Source of the DNA: Caldilinea sp.
GTDB lineage: Bacteria > Chloroflexota > Anaerolineae > Caldilineales > Caldilineaceae
Reading direction: 5' to 3'
NCBI GenBank assembly: GCA_026389955.1
Contig: JAPLGY010000496.1
Location: forward strand, 1 to 23,007
DNA length: 23,007 nucleotides
In this document: positions 7,986 through 17,821 of the stretch, piece after piece
Numbering within the stretch: the first letter of the stretch is position 1
Layout of the letters: every line of letters begins with the position of its first letter
Program-made: the position numbers and the translations under genes
Notes under the pieces: model-generated
The model's database searches: none
Told to the model about the DNA's origin: nothing
The model's input: only the letters and a program-made list of their open reading frames with translations

Positions 7986-10121
7986 ATGGTCACATCTGCC
8001 GATACGCTGCTTGACATTCGCAATTTGCATGTGCAGTTCCCAACCGACCACGGCGTGGTCAAGGCCGTAGACGGCGTCGATCTGACGATTGCGCGTGGCA
8101 GAACCGTCTGTGTGGTTGGAGAATCGGGGTGCGGAAAATCGGTCACCGCACGGGCGATTTTGCAGGTCATCGACGCGCCCGGCAGGATCACAGCAGGTTC
8201 ACTCTTTTTTTCAGCTTCACCCGAGACGAGGGTCGATCTGGCTGCGTTGCCGCCGCGCGGGCGCCAGTTGCGCAGCATCCGCGGGCGCGAGATCGCCATG
8301 ATCTACCAGGAACCGATGTCTTCGCTCTCGCCGCTCTACACGATCGGCAACCAGATCAGCGAGGCGATCCGCTGGCACTCTCCGGTCTCGCAACAGGAAG
8401 CCCGGCAGCGGACGATTGCCGCCCTGGAGCAAGTCGGCATTCCGCAGCCCCAAGAACTTTTTGACCGGTATCCCTTTACCCTTTCGGGGGGCATGCGCCA
8501 GCGTGCGATGATCGCCATGGCGCTGGTCTGTTCGCCCAAACTTTTGATCGCAGACGAACCGACCACTGCGCTCGATGTCACCACCCAAGCCAATATTTTG
8601 GATCTCCTGCGCAAGCTTCAGGCAGAGCTCCAGATGTCTCTGCTCTGGATCACCCACGATCTGGGGGTTGTCGCTGAGATCGCACACGAAGTCGCAGTGA
8701 TGTATCTGGGCAAGATCGTCGAACAAGGAACCGTCGAGCAGGTGCTCCACTCTCCCAACCATCCCTACACACGCGCGCTGCTTCGCTCGATCCCCCGACG
8801 CGGAGCTGGACGCCTGGCAGCGATCCGGGGAAATGTTCCCAGCCCCCAGCAACGGCCCGGTGGCTGTCTGTTCCACACCCGCTGCGATTTTGCCAGCACA
8901 GGGCTGTGCGACCGTGTTGAGCCTGCGATGATTCAGCTGGAAGATGGGCACAGCGTGCGCTGCCTGGCCTATGTCCCGCACAGCCCGCTTCGACTGGAAC
9001 AACCTCCTGCGGAGGCGGCAGCGACCGACCCACACCTGGCTTTTTCGGATTTGCCGGCAGAGGGCCGACCCGTGCTGCTTGCCGTTGAGCAGCTCAAAGT
9101 ACATTTCCCGATACAGCGCGGGTTTTTCAACCGCACCACAGGGCATGTCCGTGCTGTGGATGGCGTCTCGTTTCAGATTTATGCAGGAGAGACTTTGGGG
9201 TTGGTTGGCGAGTCGGGCTGCGGCAAGACGACCCTCGGTCACACACTGATGCGCCTTTACGCGCCCACTGCGGGAGAAATTCGCTATTACCCACGCGGCA
9301 AGGCCGACGGTGATACGATGAACCCGGCACATCTGAACAAACGACAGCGCAAACAGTATCCTCGCGAGCTGCGGATGATTTTTCAAGATCCCTATGGCTC
9401 ACTCAACCCGCGGTTGTCGATCCTGGAGATCATCGGTGAAGTGCTCAAGGTGAACAACCTGGCGCAGGGCAGAGATTTGGAACGCAGAGTGCGCGAGCTG
9501 ATGGCCAAAGTCGGGCTGAGCCCTGACTACCTGCATCGTTACCCGCATGCCTTCAGCGGGGGGCAACGCCAGCGAATCGGGATTGCGCGTGCCCTGGCGC
9601 CCCGTCCAGCGCTGATCGTTGCAGACGAACCTGTTTCGGCGTTGGATGTTTCGGTTCAGGCGCAGATTTTGAATCTGCTCAAAGAGCTGCAGTCTGAGTT
9701 TTCGCTCACCTATCTTTTTATTTCGCACGACCTCAACGTCGTTTCGCACATCAGCGATCGGGTCATGGTGATGTATGTGGGCAGGATCGTCGAACTGGCT
9801 CCGACCCAGACGCTCTTTCAGCGTCCGCAGCACCCGTATACCGAAGCGCTGCTGTCGGCCGTGTTGAGCCCTGACCCCAGCGTGCGGCCCCCCCGTATCC
9901 AGTTGGAAGGGGGCGTTGCAGACCCTGCCAATCCGCCTGCCGGGTGTGCCTTTCATCCCCGCTGTCGTTATGCCCAGGATCGCTGTCGGCACGAAACACC
10001 TGCGCTGCGCCCTGTCACTTCTGTCCACTGGGTCGCCTGTCATTTTGCCGAAGAACTGACGCTGCACCCCATGGCCCTTGCCGTATCCACCCTACAGACC
10101 CAAGAAAGCGACCGACCCTGA
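7986..10121 (+). CDS. Fused double ATP-binding protein of the ABC importer (DppD-DppF-like)
   Basis: One 711-residue chain carries two complete ABC ATPase domains. Domain 1 (about 8-330) has Walker A GESGCGKS at 45-52, signature LSGGMRQR at 166-173, Walker B LLIADEP with D190/E191, and switch H224. Domain 2 (about 365-700) has Walker A GESGCGKT at 408-415, signature FSGGQRQR at 523-530, and Walker B IVADEP near 544-549. Each half ends with the oligopeptide-transporter C-terminal module (GCLFHTRC at 293-300; GCAFHPRC plus a further Cys near the end), whose cysteines bind a 4Fe-4S cluster in some DppD proteins. The subunits are separate genes in E. coli and fused here. GAGGAG lies just before ATG 7986. 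The TGA overlaps the ATG of the PHP gene by one base. Confidence 0.93.
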   Translation: MVTSADTLLDIRNLHVQFPTDHGVVKAVDGVDLTIARGRTVCVVGESGCGKSVTARAILQVIDAPGRITAGSLFFSASPETRVDLAALPPRGRQLRSIRGREIAMIYQEPMSSLSPLYTIGNQISEAIRWHSPVSQQEARQRTIAALEQVGIPQPQELFDRYPFTLSGGMRQRAMIAMALVCSPKLLIADEPTTALDVTTQANILDLLRKLQAELQMSLLWITHDLGVVAEIAHEVAVMYLGKIVEQGTVEQVLHSPNHPYTRALLRSIPRRGAGRLAAIRGNVPSPQQRPGGCLFHTRCDFASTGLCDRVEPAMIQLEDGHSVRCLAYVPHSPLRLEQPPAEAAATDPHLAFSDLPAEGRPVLLAVEQLKVHFPIQRGFFNRTTGHVRAVDGVSFQIYAGETLGLVGESGCGKTTLGHTLMRLYAPTAGEIRYYPRGKADGDTMNPAHLNKRQRKQYPRELRMIFQDPYGSLNPRLSILEIIGEVLKVNNLAQGRDLERRVRELMAKVGLSPDYLHRYPHAFSGGQRQRIGIARALAPRPALIVADEPVSALDVSVQAQILNLLKELQSEFSLTYLFISHDLNVVSHISDRVMVMYVGRIVELAPTQTLFQRPQHPYTEALLSAVLSPDPSVRPPRIQLEGGVADPANPPAGCAFHPRCRYAQDRCRHETPALRPVTSVHWVACHFAEELTLHPMALAVSTLQTQESDRP

Positions 10122-11479
10122 TGCAAACACCACAATCTATTCAACTGCATGGCCAGCTGACTTCAGCAGACATGCGCCAGACCCGGCCGATCCCTGTCCA
10201 AATGCCAGAGGGGGTGACCCAAGTTCATTTTCGGTTTCGCTACAGCCCCAAATTTGCCCCCAACCAGCGGCTGGCCCACCAGATCAGCCTGATGATCTTC
10301 GATACAGAAGGGCCCCGTTTCGAGATTTCACGCCCGGATGACCAGGGTGTCTGGATCCATGAAGCCGAGGCCTCCCCTGGTGGAATGGCTGGGCCCATCC
10401 AGCCAGGGACATGGCAGCTTTTTATTTTGGTGCATCGTCTGCTCTCCGACGAACCGGTCCGCTACGAGCTGGACATGACACTCTCCTTTGACCCGATCGA
10501 GCGACAGCCCAGAAGCTGGCGGCCCGGGCTGGTTGCGTCGCGCGGCCCGGGCTGGTACCGTGGGGACCTGCACGCCCATTCGATCCATTCAGACGGCAGT
10601 CTGGATGTGCCCGAGCTGGTCAACTTCTGGCGGGAGCAGGGGGTGGACTTCATGACCTTGAGCGACCACAACACCCTCTCGGGGCTGGCCCAGGTGCGCA
10701 GCCTGAGCGACGACGACCTGCTCACCATGGGTGGAATTGAGCTTTCGACCTACTGGGGACATGCTGTTGCGGTCGGGGTTCGGCGCTGGTTCGACTGGCG
10801 CAAGCTCGACGGATCGCAGCTCACAATGCCCGAGCTGGCACAGCAGGTGATCGATGCAGGGTGTCTTTTTACCATCGCCCACCCGATGGACCCTGGCGAC
10901 CCGATGTGTTGTGGCTGTCGCTGGGAGTACGACGACATGATGCCTGGCAATGCGCTGGCGGTTGAAGTGTGGAACGGTCTGTGGAGTGCACGCAACCAAG
11001 AGGCGCTCTCCTGGTTTTACCGCTGGCTCAACCAAGGGTATCGTCTGACGGCCGTTTCAGGGACAGACTTGCACACCCTGCCCAGAAGCATTCGGCGTGC
11101 TGCGGTCAACGTTGTCTATGCCCAGGAGCTGAGTGAACCGGCCATCGTCGATGCGCTCAAGGCAGGACACTCCTACATCAGTTCGGGCCCTGAACTGCTT
11201 TTGACAGCACACACCTCCGCCGGAGAGGCTGCGATGATCGGCGATACCTTGCCGCCCGGCGAGACCACGCTGCGCGCAACCTGGCGGGACGGCGACGACG
11301 GCGACAGCCTTCGGCTGGTTTTGGACGGCAAGGTATATCGGGAACACTTTGTGGCTGGCAGCGGCGAGATGAGCTGGACCCTTGCTCCTGGGAGAGCCAG
11401 GTGGTTTGTGGTCGAGCTGCGCAGTCCTGCCAACGATCTGTTGGCCGTGACCAACCCAATTTTTTGTCGCGACCGTTAG
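10121..11479 (+). CDS. PHP-domain metallohydrolase, CehA/McbA-like
   Basis: The 452-residue protein has an N-terminal beta-rich domain (about 1-140) and a PHP domain with the expected metal ligands: GDLHAHSIHSDG with H151 and H153, LSDHN with D182/H183, GIELS with E207, H214, TIAHP with H254, and SGTDLH with D316/H318. PHP enzymes use two or three metals to hydrolyse phosphoesters or related bonds; CehA/McbA relatives include carbamate and phosphoester hydrolases. A Cys-rich stretch PMCCGC (261-266) next to the IAHP motif is unusual. No signal peptide is seen, so it should be cytoplasmic. The start ATG 10121 overlaps the ATPase stop (TGATG), so it is translationally coupled to the importer and probably acts on the imported compound. 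The substrate is unknown. Confidence 0.85.
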   Translation: MQTPQSIQLHGQLTSADMRQTRPIPVQMPEGVTQVHFRFRYSPKFAPNQRLAHQISLMIFDTEGPRFEISRPDDQGVWIHEAEASPGGMAGPIQPGTWQLFILVHRLLSDEPVRYELDMTLSFDPIERQPRSWRPGLVASRGPGWYRGDLHAHSIHSDGSLDVPELVNFWREQGVDFMTLSDHNTLSGLAQVRSLSDDDLLTMGGIELSTYWGHAVAVGVRRWFDWRKLDGSQLTMPELAQQVIDAGCLFTIAHPMDPGDPMCCGCRWEYDDMMPGNALAVEVWNGLWSARNQEALSWFYRWLNQGYRLTAVSGTDLHTLPRSIRRAAVNVVYAQELSEPAIVDALKAGHSYISSGPELLLTAHTSAGEAAMIGDTLPPGETTLRATWRDGDDGDSLRLVLDGKVYREHFVAGSGEMSWTLAPGRARWFVVELRSPANDLLAVTNPIFCRDR

Positions 11480-11496
11480 CCGGTCTTGATCAAGCA

Positions 11497-11526
11497 GGGT
11501 TCCCGGCGAACAGCTGCCGGGAACCC
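11497..11526. terminator. Stem-loop between convergent PHP and phnX genes, probable bidirectional terminator
   Basis: A perfect 11-bp stem (GGGTTCCCGGC/GCCGGGAACCC) closes an 8-nt loop in the 54-bp gap between the two stop codons. It lacks a clear T tract on either side, so it may act as a transcript-end protector rather than a strict intrinsic terminator. A separate 10-bp palindrome CTTGATCAAG lies at 11485-11494. Confidence 0.6.
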
Positions 11527-11533
11527 CACTGGG

Positions 11534-12358
11534 TTATGGGTGGATGCCCTGGCGCAGCTGTGCGTCGATGACAGCCAGCACAGGCGGCAGGTCGGCGATG
11601 GTGTCGACCACAAAATGGGCGCCGGCAGCTCGTAAGCGCTGTGAGATGTCCAGTCTGAGACGGGCCACCTCTTCTGTGCCGAGAGCAGCCAGCTCGGCTG
11701 CGGTCAGCCCTGCCATGCTGCCCGACAAGGCCACCCCGACCGACCAGCAGCCGGCGTTGAGCCCTTCCTCGATGTCTGGAATTGTGTCTCCCACCTTGAC
11801 GACTGCCGCCATCGGGTAGACTTGCAGCTCCATGGCCAGCCGATAGCACATCCAAGGAGCAGGTCTTCCGGCGGGCACGTCGCTGGGGGTGAGGAGAGCA
11901 TCCGGTTCGTAGCCGTGGCTGCGCGCAGCGGCAGCGAGTGCAGCCATCATGGGGCGAGTGTACCCTGTGGTTGTCCCGATCTTCCATTGTTTGCTGCGAA
12001 TGAAGGCCACGGTGTCGAGCAGACCCGCAATGGGCAGAGCATACTCGGCGACGCTGGCTGTCTGCAGCGGTTCGAACTCCTGATACAGACGGTCGACATC
12101 GTTTTCGGTGGGCAACGCACCATGGCTTTGGCGCCAGAGCTCACCTGCTCCCTGCAGGATCGAACGCAGATGCTCTTTTTTCATCAGCCCCATTCCATGG
12201 CGCGCCTGGGCGGGTGTGATCGTCACCCCATGCTGCTCGAAGAGGCGTAGAAAAACTGCCGCCGGCGCAAAGGATCCAAAATCGACCGCAGTGCCCGCCC
12301 AGTCTAGGATGACCGCCTGAAGTCCACCGATGTACTGGCGTTGAAAACGAAATGACAT
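11534..12358 (-). CDS. phnX: Phosphonoacetaldehyde hydrolase (phosphonatase)
   Basis: PhnX cleaves the C-P bond of phosphonoacetaldehyde to acetaldehyde and phosphate, the last step of the phosphonatase route. The 274-residue protein is full length and shows the specific HAD pattern: [16 protein letters not shown] with nucleophile Asp19, MGLMKKEH with Lys60 in the position of the Schiff-base lysine, TTGYT at 130-134, PAGRPAPWM at 162-170, and [16 protein letters not shown] at 188-203 with the motif IV acidic residues D191 and D195. The ATG at 12358 overlaps the stop codon of phnW by one base (TGATG on the minus strand), so the two pathway enzymes are translationally coupled. The frame is open further upstream, but that part overlaps phnW and does not resemble PhnX. 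It is the last gene of the phn operon. Confidence 0.96.
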   Translation of the reverse strand: MSFRFQRQYIGGLQAVILDWAGTAVDFGSFAPAAVFLRLFEQHGVTITPAQARHGMGLMKKEHLRSILQGAGELWRQSHGALPTENDVDRLYQEFEPLQTASVAEYALPIAGLLDTVAFIRSKQWKIGTTTGYTRPMMAALAAAARSHGYEPDALLTPSDVPAGRPAPWMCYRLAMELQVYPMAAVVKVGDTIPDIEEGLNAGCWSVGVALSGSMAGLTAAELAALGTEEVARLRLDISQRLRAAGAHFVVDTIADLPPVLAVIDAQLRQGIHP

Positions 12359-13500
12359 CAAGAACCCCCTTTGTACGCTTGTGAAGGAAGACCCATTGCG
12401 GTCAGCGCGGCGCGAACTGCCCAAAGCAGATTCGTCACATCGCTGGTGTCGAGCCGGCCGATATGGCCGATGCGAAAACAATTGGCATGGCTTAGTTTGC
12501 CGGGGTAAATAATCTGGCCGTATTCGCTCAGCAGCTGATAGAAGCGAGAAAACTCGAAGCCAGGGTGCTCTGGATAGCGGAAGGCCGTGATGATATGGCT
12601 GCGGTCGGCTTCGGCTTCGATATAGGGTTGGAGGCCGAGCGCACGCATCCCCTCTACGGTCATCTGGCAATTGCGGGCGTAGCGGGCTGCGCGACCTGCC
12701 ACCCCTCCCTCCTCGGCCAGCTCGGCCAGCGCCTGATGAAAGGCCAACAAGCTCTGAACAGGTGGTGTAAAACGAAACTGGCCATCCTTTTCCAAAGCTT
12801 CGTACTGAGCAAGTAAATCCAGGCTGACGCTGCGCGCCCACCCACGGGTCGCCAACAATGTAGCGGTGTGGGCCAGCACAAAAGCAAAGCCTGGCACGCC
12901 TTCGATGCATTTATTGGCCGAGGAGATCAGAAAATGGATCGGGGTCTCGTTCAGGTCGATCGGGTATCCTCCAAAACTGCTCATGGCATCGACGATCAAA
13001 GAGACAGCGTGTCGTTCGGCCAACGCAGCGATTTCCCGGATCGGGTTGATCAGCCCTGTCGTTGTTTCACAGTGCACGACCGCAACGTGGGTGAGCTCCT
13101 GTTCATGCGCCAGAAGTTTCTCCAGCTGCCCCGGGTCGATGGGGGAGTTTTCGGGGCTTCTCAAAACCACGGTGTCGATCCCGAGCATGTCTGCGATCTG
13201 AACCATCCGTTCTCCGTAGGCACCGTTGACCAGAAGCGCCAGCTGCCCGCCGAGGGGAACGACCGAACCGAGTGTGGCCTCCACGGCAAACGTTCCGCTG
13301 CCCTGCATCAAGACTGCGGTGTACTGGCTTGAATCTGCGCTGGCCAGCAGCAGCAGACGTTGTCGTATCTCTGCGACGATCGCAGTAAACTCCGGGTCGC
13401 GCGAACCCAGGTCACGCAGCATTGCCTGCTTGACCGTACGGCTGGTGGTCAGTGGGCCCGGGGTAAAAAGCGCTTTGTCCTTCCAGGCAGAAATTTGCAT
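12358..13500 (-). CDS. phnW: 2-aminoethylphosphonate-pyruvate transaminase
   Basis: PhnW transfers the amino group of 2-aminoethylphosphonate to pyruvate, giving phosphonoacetaldehyde and alanine; it is a cytoplasmic PLP enzyme of the class V aminotransferase fold. The 380-residue protein begins [16 protein letters not shown] as the family does. It shows [10 protein letters not shown] (66-75) for PLP phosphate binding, [11 protein letters not shown] (143-153), the cofactor Asp in VDAMSSFGG (Asp171), and the PLP lysine Lys197 in [10 protein letters not shown] chose ATG 13500 because GAGGAG sits a few bases upstream; the in-frame ATG at 13527 lacks such a site. Its stop overlaps the phnX ATG. 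The gene lies 67 nt after the permease stop in the same transcription direction. Confidence 0.96.
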   Translation of the reverse strand: MQISAWKDKALFTPGPLTTSRTVKQAMLRDLGSRDPEFTAIVAEIRQRLLLLASADSSQYTAVLMQGSGTFAVEATLGSVVPLGGQLALLVNGAYGERMVQIADMLGIDTVVLRSPENSPIDPGQLEKLLAHEQELTHVAVVHCETTTGLINPIREIAALAERHAVSLIVDAMSSFGGYPIDLNETPIHFLISSANKCIEGVPGFAFVLAHTATLLATRGWARSVSLDLLAQYEALEKDGQFRFTPPVQSLLAFHQALAELAEEGGVAGRAARYARNCQMTVEGMRALGLQPYIEAEADRSHIITAFRYPEHPGFEFSRFYQLLSEYGQIIYPGKLSHANCFRIGHIGRLDTSDVTNLLWAVRAALTAMGLPSQAYKGGS

Positions 13501-13567
13501 GGTGCTCCTCTTCAAAAGTCTTTCCAATCAAGTCGGATGGGCGTTTCACACAAAGCAGTTGCAGCGG

Positions 13568-15343
13568 TCAGGGCAGGCGCCATGCTTGCGTGCGACGGTG
13601 CAGAGGGCGGGTAATCCAGAAATAAAGGATACGGACCGTCAGACAGGCGGCGATGACCAGCACAGACATTGCCGCAGCGGCAGCGGTATCGCCGGCGTCG
13701 TCCAGATTGACAATCGCAACCGAGGCCAGTTTGATCTGCGGAGAATAGAGCAAAATGACTGCAGAAACTGTCACCATCGCGTTGACAAAGAGGTAGAGCG
13801 CAATTTCAGCGACAGCAGGCAACGACAGCGGCAAGGTGATTCGCCAGAAGGTACGGTAAAACGGCACACCCAGCGAGGCTGAAACAGCTTCGAGTTCGCC
13901 GTCGATCTGTTTGAGGGCAGTCGTGGCGGCCATGAAGCTGACCGTGTAAAAGTGAACAATATTGGACAGGACCAAAATCGCCATCGTGCCATACAGGCCG
14001 GCGAACGGATTGGGCATCTCCACCCCCAGAAGGGTCCAGTGTGTGGGGTTAAAAAAGAAGATATAGGCAAGCCCGATCACAAGACCTGGCAGCGCAACGG
14101 AGATCATCGAAAGAAAATAGGCGGTCTGGCGCAGCGGGCCCCACGTTCGGTTTTTTTCGATCAGGTAGGCGCCTGCAAAAATGATTGCAGTCCCAACCCC
14201 GGCTGTGTAAAAGGCCATCCACAGGCTGTTGGTGTAGGCTTCCCAGCCTCCTCCACCCACCTTGCTAAAATCGTAGTGGCGCAGGGTCAGTTCCAGCCGG
14301 TAGGGCCAGACATCGACCAACGAAGCATAGATCACGGTGCCTGTCACAGCCAGAATGGCGGCTGCGACCAGCGAACAGTAAACGAGGGCGAAGCGGTCCA
14401 GCAGGGGGGTGGGGCGAGGGTGCAGCGGCGTTGCCCGTGCCGTCAGCACAGCATTCTGGTGGCGTTGTGCGATTCGGTCTGCGACAAAGGCCAAGACGGT
14501 AGGGATGAGGAGCACAATGCTGACCGTGGCGCCCATCACAAAATTTTGCTGGCCGATGACTTGTTTGTAGATATCGGTGGCCAGCACATTGTAGTTGCCT
14601 CCTACCACTTTGGGGATGCCGATGTCGGTGAAGGCCAGCGTAAAACAGACAAACACTGCGCTGATCAGCCCATAACGCATTTCGGGCAGGGTGACCGACC
14701 AGAAAGTGCGCAGCGGCGATGCGTTGAGCACCTGGCTGGCTTCGTAGAGGCGGGCGTCTGCCAGCGATGCGGCCACTGCCAGGATCAAAAACGCCTGTGG
14801 AAAACAGTAGATCAGTTCGCCCAGAAGGATTCCGTTCTGGCCGTACAGATTCAGATCGAAGCCCAGGGCAATTCCAAAGTTTTGCTCAAAAAAGCCAAAA
14901 AAGCCGGTAGTCACCAATCCTTTTCTGCCAAAGAGATAGACCAGCCCGATGGCCAGGGCCAAGGGGGGGACGACGAGGGGGAGCAGTGCGACCGCGCGAA
15001 AAAAGTGTTTGCCCGGCATGCAGGTGCGGGCAAGCGCCCAGGCATAGACAAAGGCCAGGCCAACCGCCAGAAGTGTCGTCTTCCCTGCAATGGTCAGACT
15101 GTTGAACAGGGAGGAGGTCAGGCCAGGGCTGGAAAAATAGCGGACATAGTTGTCCAGCCCCACAAAATTGCCCTGGGGGTCTGAGAGGCTGCGCATGCCC
15201 AATGGAACGAGGGGCAGCAGAATGCCAACCAGCAGAAACCCCAGAAGCAAGAGCAGCAGGCTGCGGCGCAGCCACTCTTCGCTCGTGATCTTTGCCAGGC
15301 GGCCCGGCTCTGCTCGGCCTGGGGGCAACGTTCGCTGGCTCAT
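13568..15343 (-). CDS. phnU: 2-aminoethylphosphonate ABC transporter permease, fused two-domain
   Basis: The 591-residue protein contains two tandem BPD_transp_1 permease domains, so one chain may supply both halves of the channel, as in FbpB and PhnU2-type AEP permeases. The first half (about 25-300) has the coupling loop [20 protein letters not shown]; the second (about 320-580) has [20 protein letters not shown]. About twelve membrane helices are apparent. The assignment to AEP rests on the gene neighbours (phnS, phnT, phnW, phnX) and the overall similarity to the putative AEP permease family; sequence alone would allow iron(III) or spermidine/thiamine-class permeases. The ATG at 15343 overlaps the phnT stop (ATGA), giving translational coupling. 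The usual E. coli/Salmonella arrangement has separate phnU and phnV genes. Confidence 0.88.
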   Translation of the reverse strand: MSQRTLPPGRAEPGRLAKITSEEWLRRSLLLLLLGFLLVGILLPLVPLGMRSLSDPQGNFVGLDNYVRYFSSPGLTSSLFNSLTIAGKTTLLAVGLAFVYAWALARTCMPGKHFFRAVALLPLVVPPLALAIGLVYLFGRKGLVTTGFFGFFEQNFGIALGFDLNLYGQNGILLGELIYCFPQAFLILAVAASLADARLYEASQVLNASPLRTFWSVTLPEMRYGLISAVFVCFTLAFTDIGIPKVVGGNYNVLATDIYKQVIGQQNFVMGATVSIVLLIPTVLAFVADRIAQRHQNAVLTARATPLHPRPTPLLDRFALVYCSLVAAAILAVTGTVIYASLVDVWPYRLELTLRHYDFSKVGGGGWEAYTNSLWMAFYTAGVGTAIIFAGAYLIEKNRTWGPLRQTAYFLSMISVALPGLVIGLAYIFFFNPTHWTLLGVEMPNPFAGLYGTMAILVLSNIVHFYTVSFMAATTALKQIDGELEAVSASLGVPFYRTFWRITLPLSLPAVAEIALYLFVNAMVTVSAVILLYSPQIKLASVAIVNLDDAGDTAAAAAMSVLVIAACLTVRILYFWITRPLHRRTQAWRLP

Positions 15344-16455
15344 GCGGGTTTCTTGCCTGTTCGGAAAACACGCAGCGCGTCTGCCGGCAGGTGCAGCGGC
15401 AGCGCTTCTCCGACATGCAGTTCAGAGTGTTCTGCGGCGTGTCGAGGCAAGGTCAACGTCAGAGAAACCGCAGCGTTGCAGAAGTCTGGCACTGTATGGC
15501 GCAAAAGCAGACGATAGACAGGGCCCATAAATTCAACTGCCTGCAGTTCTGCGATCAGAATGTTGCTCAACGCGGCTGCATCCCGTTCGATACGGATCTC
15601 CTCGGGACGAATCGCCAACATCAGTGAATTTCCTGGCACAAGATCTCCTTCCCAGTTCTGGACACGCAGCGCAAATGCCCCGGTGCGAACGACACCGACC
15701 CCTTCGCTGCTGACCACACCGGGCAAAAAATTCATCTGCCCGACAAAATCAGCGACAAACGGTGTGGCTGGCTGTTGATAGATTGCCAGCGGTGTGTCAA
15801 GCTGAACGATTCTGCCCTGGTCCATCACAGCGATGCGGTCAGCCATGCTCAACGCTTCTTCCTGGTCGTGTGTCACCATGATCGTCGTGATGCCCAAACG
15901 GCGCTGCAAGCTCTTGATCTCTCCCCGCAAACCGGCGCGCACACGAGCATCCAGGGCAGAGAGAGGTTCGTCGAGCAGAAGCAGCGAGGGGGCGGGGGCC
16001 AGGGCACGTGCCAACGCCACGCGCTGCTGCTGCCCGCCAGAGATCTGGGCGGGGTAACGGGGGGCGAGCCCCTGCAGCCCCACCAGCTGCAGCAATTCCT
16101 GCACGCGCGCAGCAATCTGAGTTCGTCCCTGTTTGCGATTTTGTAGACCGTACGCGATGTTTTCAGCGACCGTCAGATTGGGAAAAAGTGCATACGACTG
16201 AAAGACGATGCCGAAATCACGCTCTGCGGCTGGCAGTCGGGTGACATCTCGCCCAGCCTGCAAAATCTGTCCTGCGGTCAACGGCTCAAGCCCGGCAATC
16301 AGCAGCAGCAGCGTGGTTTTGCCACACCCGCTCGGCCCCAACAAAAATAGAAATTCACCTTGGTCGACATCCAGTACCAGGGTCTCCAGCACAACATGTC
16401 GACCAAAGTGTTTGTGTACATTGTACAGCTGCAAAAATGGATCGAGAACGGTCAT
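15340..16455 (-). CDS. phnT: 2-aminoethylphosphonate ABC transporter ATP-binding protein
   Basis: The 371-residue ATPase has Walker A GPSGCGKT at 40-47, the Q-loop near Gln86, signature ISGGQQQR at 138-145, Walker B LLLLDEP with D162/E163, DEPLSALD, and switch His196 in [16 protein letters not shown]-terminal TOBE-type regulatory domain (about 250-365) is typical of the polyamine/iron/AEP class. I chose ATG 16455 because the fold starts there ([12 protein letters not shown]). The upstream in-frame ATG at 16521 would add 22 non-homologous residues encoded by an intercistronic hairpin. The stop overlaps the permease ATG. The AEP role is inferred from the operon. Confidence 0.9.
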   Translation of the reverse strand: MTVLDPFLQLYNVHKHFGRHVVLETLVLDVDQGEFLFLLGPSGCGKTTLLLLIAGLEPLTAGQILQAGRDVTRLPAAERDFGIVFQSYALFPNLTVAENIAYGLQNRKQGRTQIAARVQELLQLVGLQGLAPRYPAQISGGQQQRVALARALAPAPSLLLLDEPLSALDARVRAGLRGEIKSLQRRLGITTIMVTHDQEEALSMADRIAVMDQGRIVQLDTPLAIYQQPATPFVADFVGQMNFLPGVVSSEGVGVVRTGAFALRVQNWEGDLVPGNSLMLAIRPEEIRIERDAAALSNILIAELQAVEFMGPVYRLLLRHTVPDFCNAAVSLTLTLPRHAAEHSELHVGEALPLHLPADALRVFRTGKKPA

Positions 16456-16485
16456 GGTTTTCTGCGCCAGATGAGGATCGTTCTG

Positions 16486-16520
16486 TGGCGCCCAGAGGAG
16501 AAAAGATCCTCCGGGCGCCA
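16486..16520 (-). other. Intercistronic stem-loop between phnS and phnT
   Basis: Two 14-nt arms (TGGCGCCCGGAGGA and TCCTCTGGGCGCCA on the minus strand) pair at 13 of 14 positions around a 7-nt loop, starting 22 nt after the phnS stop and ending 30 nt before the phnT ATG. No T tract follows. As in many binding-protein operons, it probably stabilises the upstream phnS message or partly attenuates downstream transcription. Confidence 0.7.
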
Positions 16521-16542
16521 TCTTTTGGGCACGATATCGGGG

Positions 16543-17586
16543 TCAGCGCGGCTCAGATTTGCCGTCGTAGCGCTCTGTCCACTGCGCAAGAATCTGTTCT
16601 CGCTCGCCCGCCATTCGGACAAAATCGTTCTCCACCAGCTGTGCGAGCGGGTCCGCCGGGTAACCATCGGGGATCGGGATCTCTGTGGCCACAGAGGTGA
16701 TCGGATAGCTGCCCGCATACAGCTGCATGATGTCGTCGCCGATCGCCCAATCCAGGAAAACCTTGGCCGCCGGCACAATTTCAGACTTGCGCACCAGCGC
16801 ATTGGCTTCGATCTCCCACCCAGAGCCCTCGGCCGGAAAGACTGGCTCGATCGGTTCGCCCGCTTCTTTCTGTTTGACCGCACGGTAATCGAATGAAATG
16901 CCGATCGCAACCTCCCCGGCCCCGGCCATTCGGCAGGGCTTGGATCCGGAGTGGGTGTAGACGGCAATGTTCTCGTGCAACTGGTCAAGGTATGCCCAGC
17001 CAGCTTCTTCGCCCATCATCTGCAAAATCGCCGAAACCGAGAGAAATCCTGTGCCAGAAGAAGCCGGGTTGGGCATCGCAATCAGCCCTTTGTACTCGGG
17101 TTTGACCAGATCCGCCCAGCTGGTCGGCATCGTCAGGCCCGATTTTTCTACCTCGACAGTGTTGACACAAAACGCAGAGAACCAGGTGTCAATCCCGACC
17201 CAGTGGGGTGGGGTATCGCTGTCACGAAATTCAGCGCGCACACGTTCCAGACCGGCAGGAGCGTACGCCTCCAACATCTCCTGCTGTTCAGCGACAAGCA
17301 GGCTCGTCGCTGCCAGCCCCCAGACCACATCGGCCTGTGGGTTCTCTTTTTCGGCCAGCAGCCGTGCCGTGATGATGCCGGTCGAATCGCGCACAATGTT
17401 GACCGTGATTTCAGGATGTTGCTCGTTGAAGAGGGCAAGATAGCTGCTGATCTGGTCATCTTCCAGTGCGGTGTAGACTGTGATCTCCCCAGAGGGAGCC
17501 GCTGTACCGGTTTCACCGCTGGGCTGCACTGCGCTGCAGCCGGCCAGCAGCAGCAGGGCGAAAATTGCCGTTGTCCATTGCTTCAC
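16543..17586 (-). CDS. phnS: 2-aminoethylphosphonate ABC transporter substrate-binding lipoprotein
   Basis: The 347-residue extracytoplasmic binding protein is of the Fe3+/AEP class (SBP_bac_6/8-like). Residues 1-16 are a signal peptide with lipobox LLAGC (lipidated Cys17). The mature part begins [27 protein letters not shown] and includes [52 protein letters not shown], and ending with a helical C-terminal tail; these are hallmarks of the putative AEP-binding family. The start is GTG at 17586, with AAGGAG 9 nt upstream. It is the first gene of the phn operon and would capture AEP outside the membrane for PhnT and the fused permease. Confidence 0.92.
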   Translation of the reverse strand: MKQWTTAIFALLLLAGCSAVQPSGETGTAAPSGEITVYTALEDDQISSYLALFNEQHPEITVNIVRDSTGIITARLLAEKENPQADVVWGLAATSLLVAEQQEMLEAYAPAGLERVRAEFRDSDTPPHWVGIDTWFSAFCVNTVEVEKSGLTMPTSWADLVKPEYKGLIAMPNPASSGTGFLSVSAILQMMGEEAGWAYLDQLHENIAVYTHSGSKPCRMAGAGEVAIGISFDYRAVKQKEAGEPIEPVFPAEGSGWEIEANALVRKSEIVPAAKVFLDWAIGDDIMQLYAGSYPITSVATEIPIPDGYPADPLAQLVENDFVRMAGEREQILAQWTERYDGKSEPR

Positions 17587-17645
17587 TGTTTATATCTCCT
17601 TGATCGTGTTGAGGTTGTTGGATTGAAGACAGACCTACTTGGTTC

Positions 17646-17654
17646 AGTAAAGCA
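17646..17654 (-). promoter_or_regulatory. Candidate extended -10 promoter of the phn operon
   Basis: On the minus strand TGC-TTTACT (17654-17646) fits an extended -10 box about 60 nt before the phnS GTG. A TTGACA at 17666-17661 is too close to pair with it as a -35 element, and no good -10 lies at the right distance from that TTGACA. The true promoter is therefore uncertain. Confidence 0.25.
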
Positions 17655-17736
17655 GATCTTTGTCAACAAAAATGCAGAAATCTATTAAGAACGGGTAAGG
17701 GTTTGTTAATCACCGACTAAAAGATGCGAGGGGCGC

Positions 17737-17766
17737 TCGACAGCCTGCTGGCCGATGCGCTATACT
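17737..17766 (+). promoter_or_regulatory. Probable promoter of the SDR gene
   Basis: TCGACA (17737-17742) and TATACT (17761-17766), separated by 18 nt, fit a housekeeping sigma-type promoter reading toward the SDR gene at 17822. A hairpin with 7-bp arms ACAGGCT/AGCCTGT and an 8-nt loop (17776-17797) falls in the predicted leader. Confidence 0.55.
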
Positions 17767-17821
17767 GGGTGTAAAACAGGCTGGCAAAAGAGCCTGTCGA
17801 AGCGTGCAGAGGAGAAGAGCG

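Noticed and set aside
8217..9386. 389-codon minus-strand frame opposite the fused ATPase
   Set aside because: Shadow of conserved ATPase coding sequence; no domain or ribosome-binding site.
12359..12910. N-terminal extension of phnX in frame up to 12910
   Set aside because: The extension overlaps phnW, is unlike PhnX, and the ATG at 12358 is placed exactly by the TGATG overlap and by the family N-terminus.
13952..15184. 410-codon plus-strand frame opposite the AEP permease gene
   Set aside because: Its low-complexity polar translation has no recognisable domain and lies fully inside a well-supported membrane protein gene.
17661..17666. TTGACA on the minus strand as -35 of the phn operon
   Set aside because: No acceptable -10 box lies 16-18 nt downstream; the better -10 candidate is only 9 nt away.
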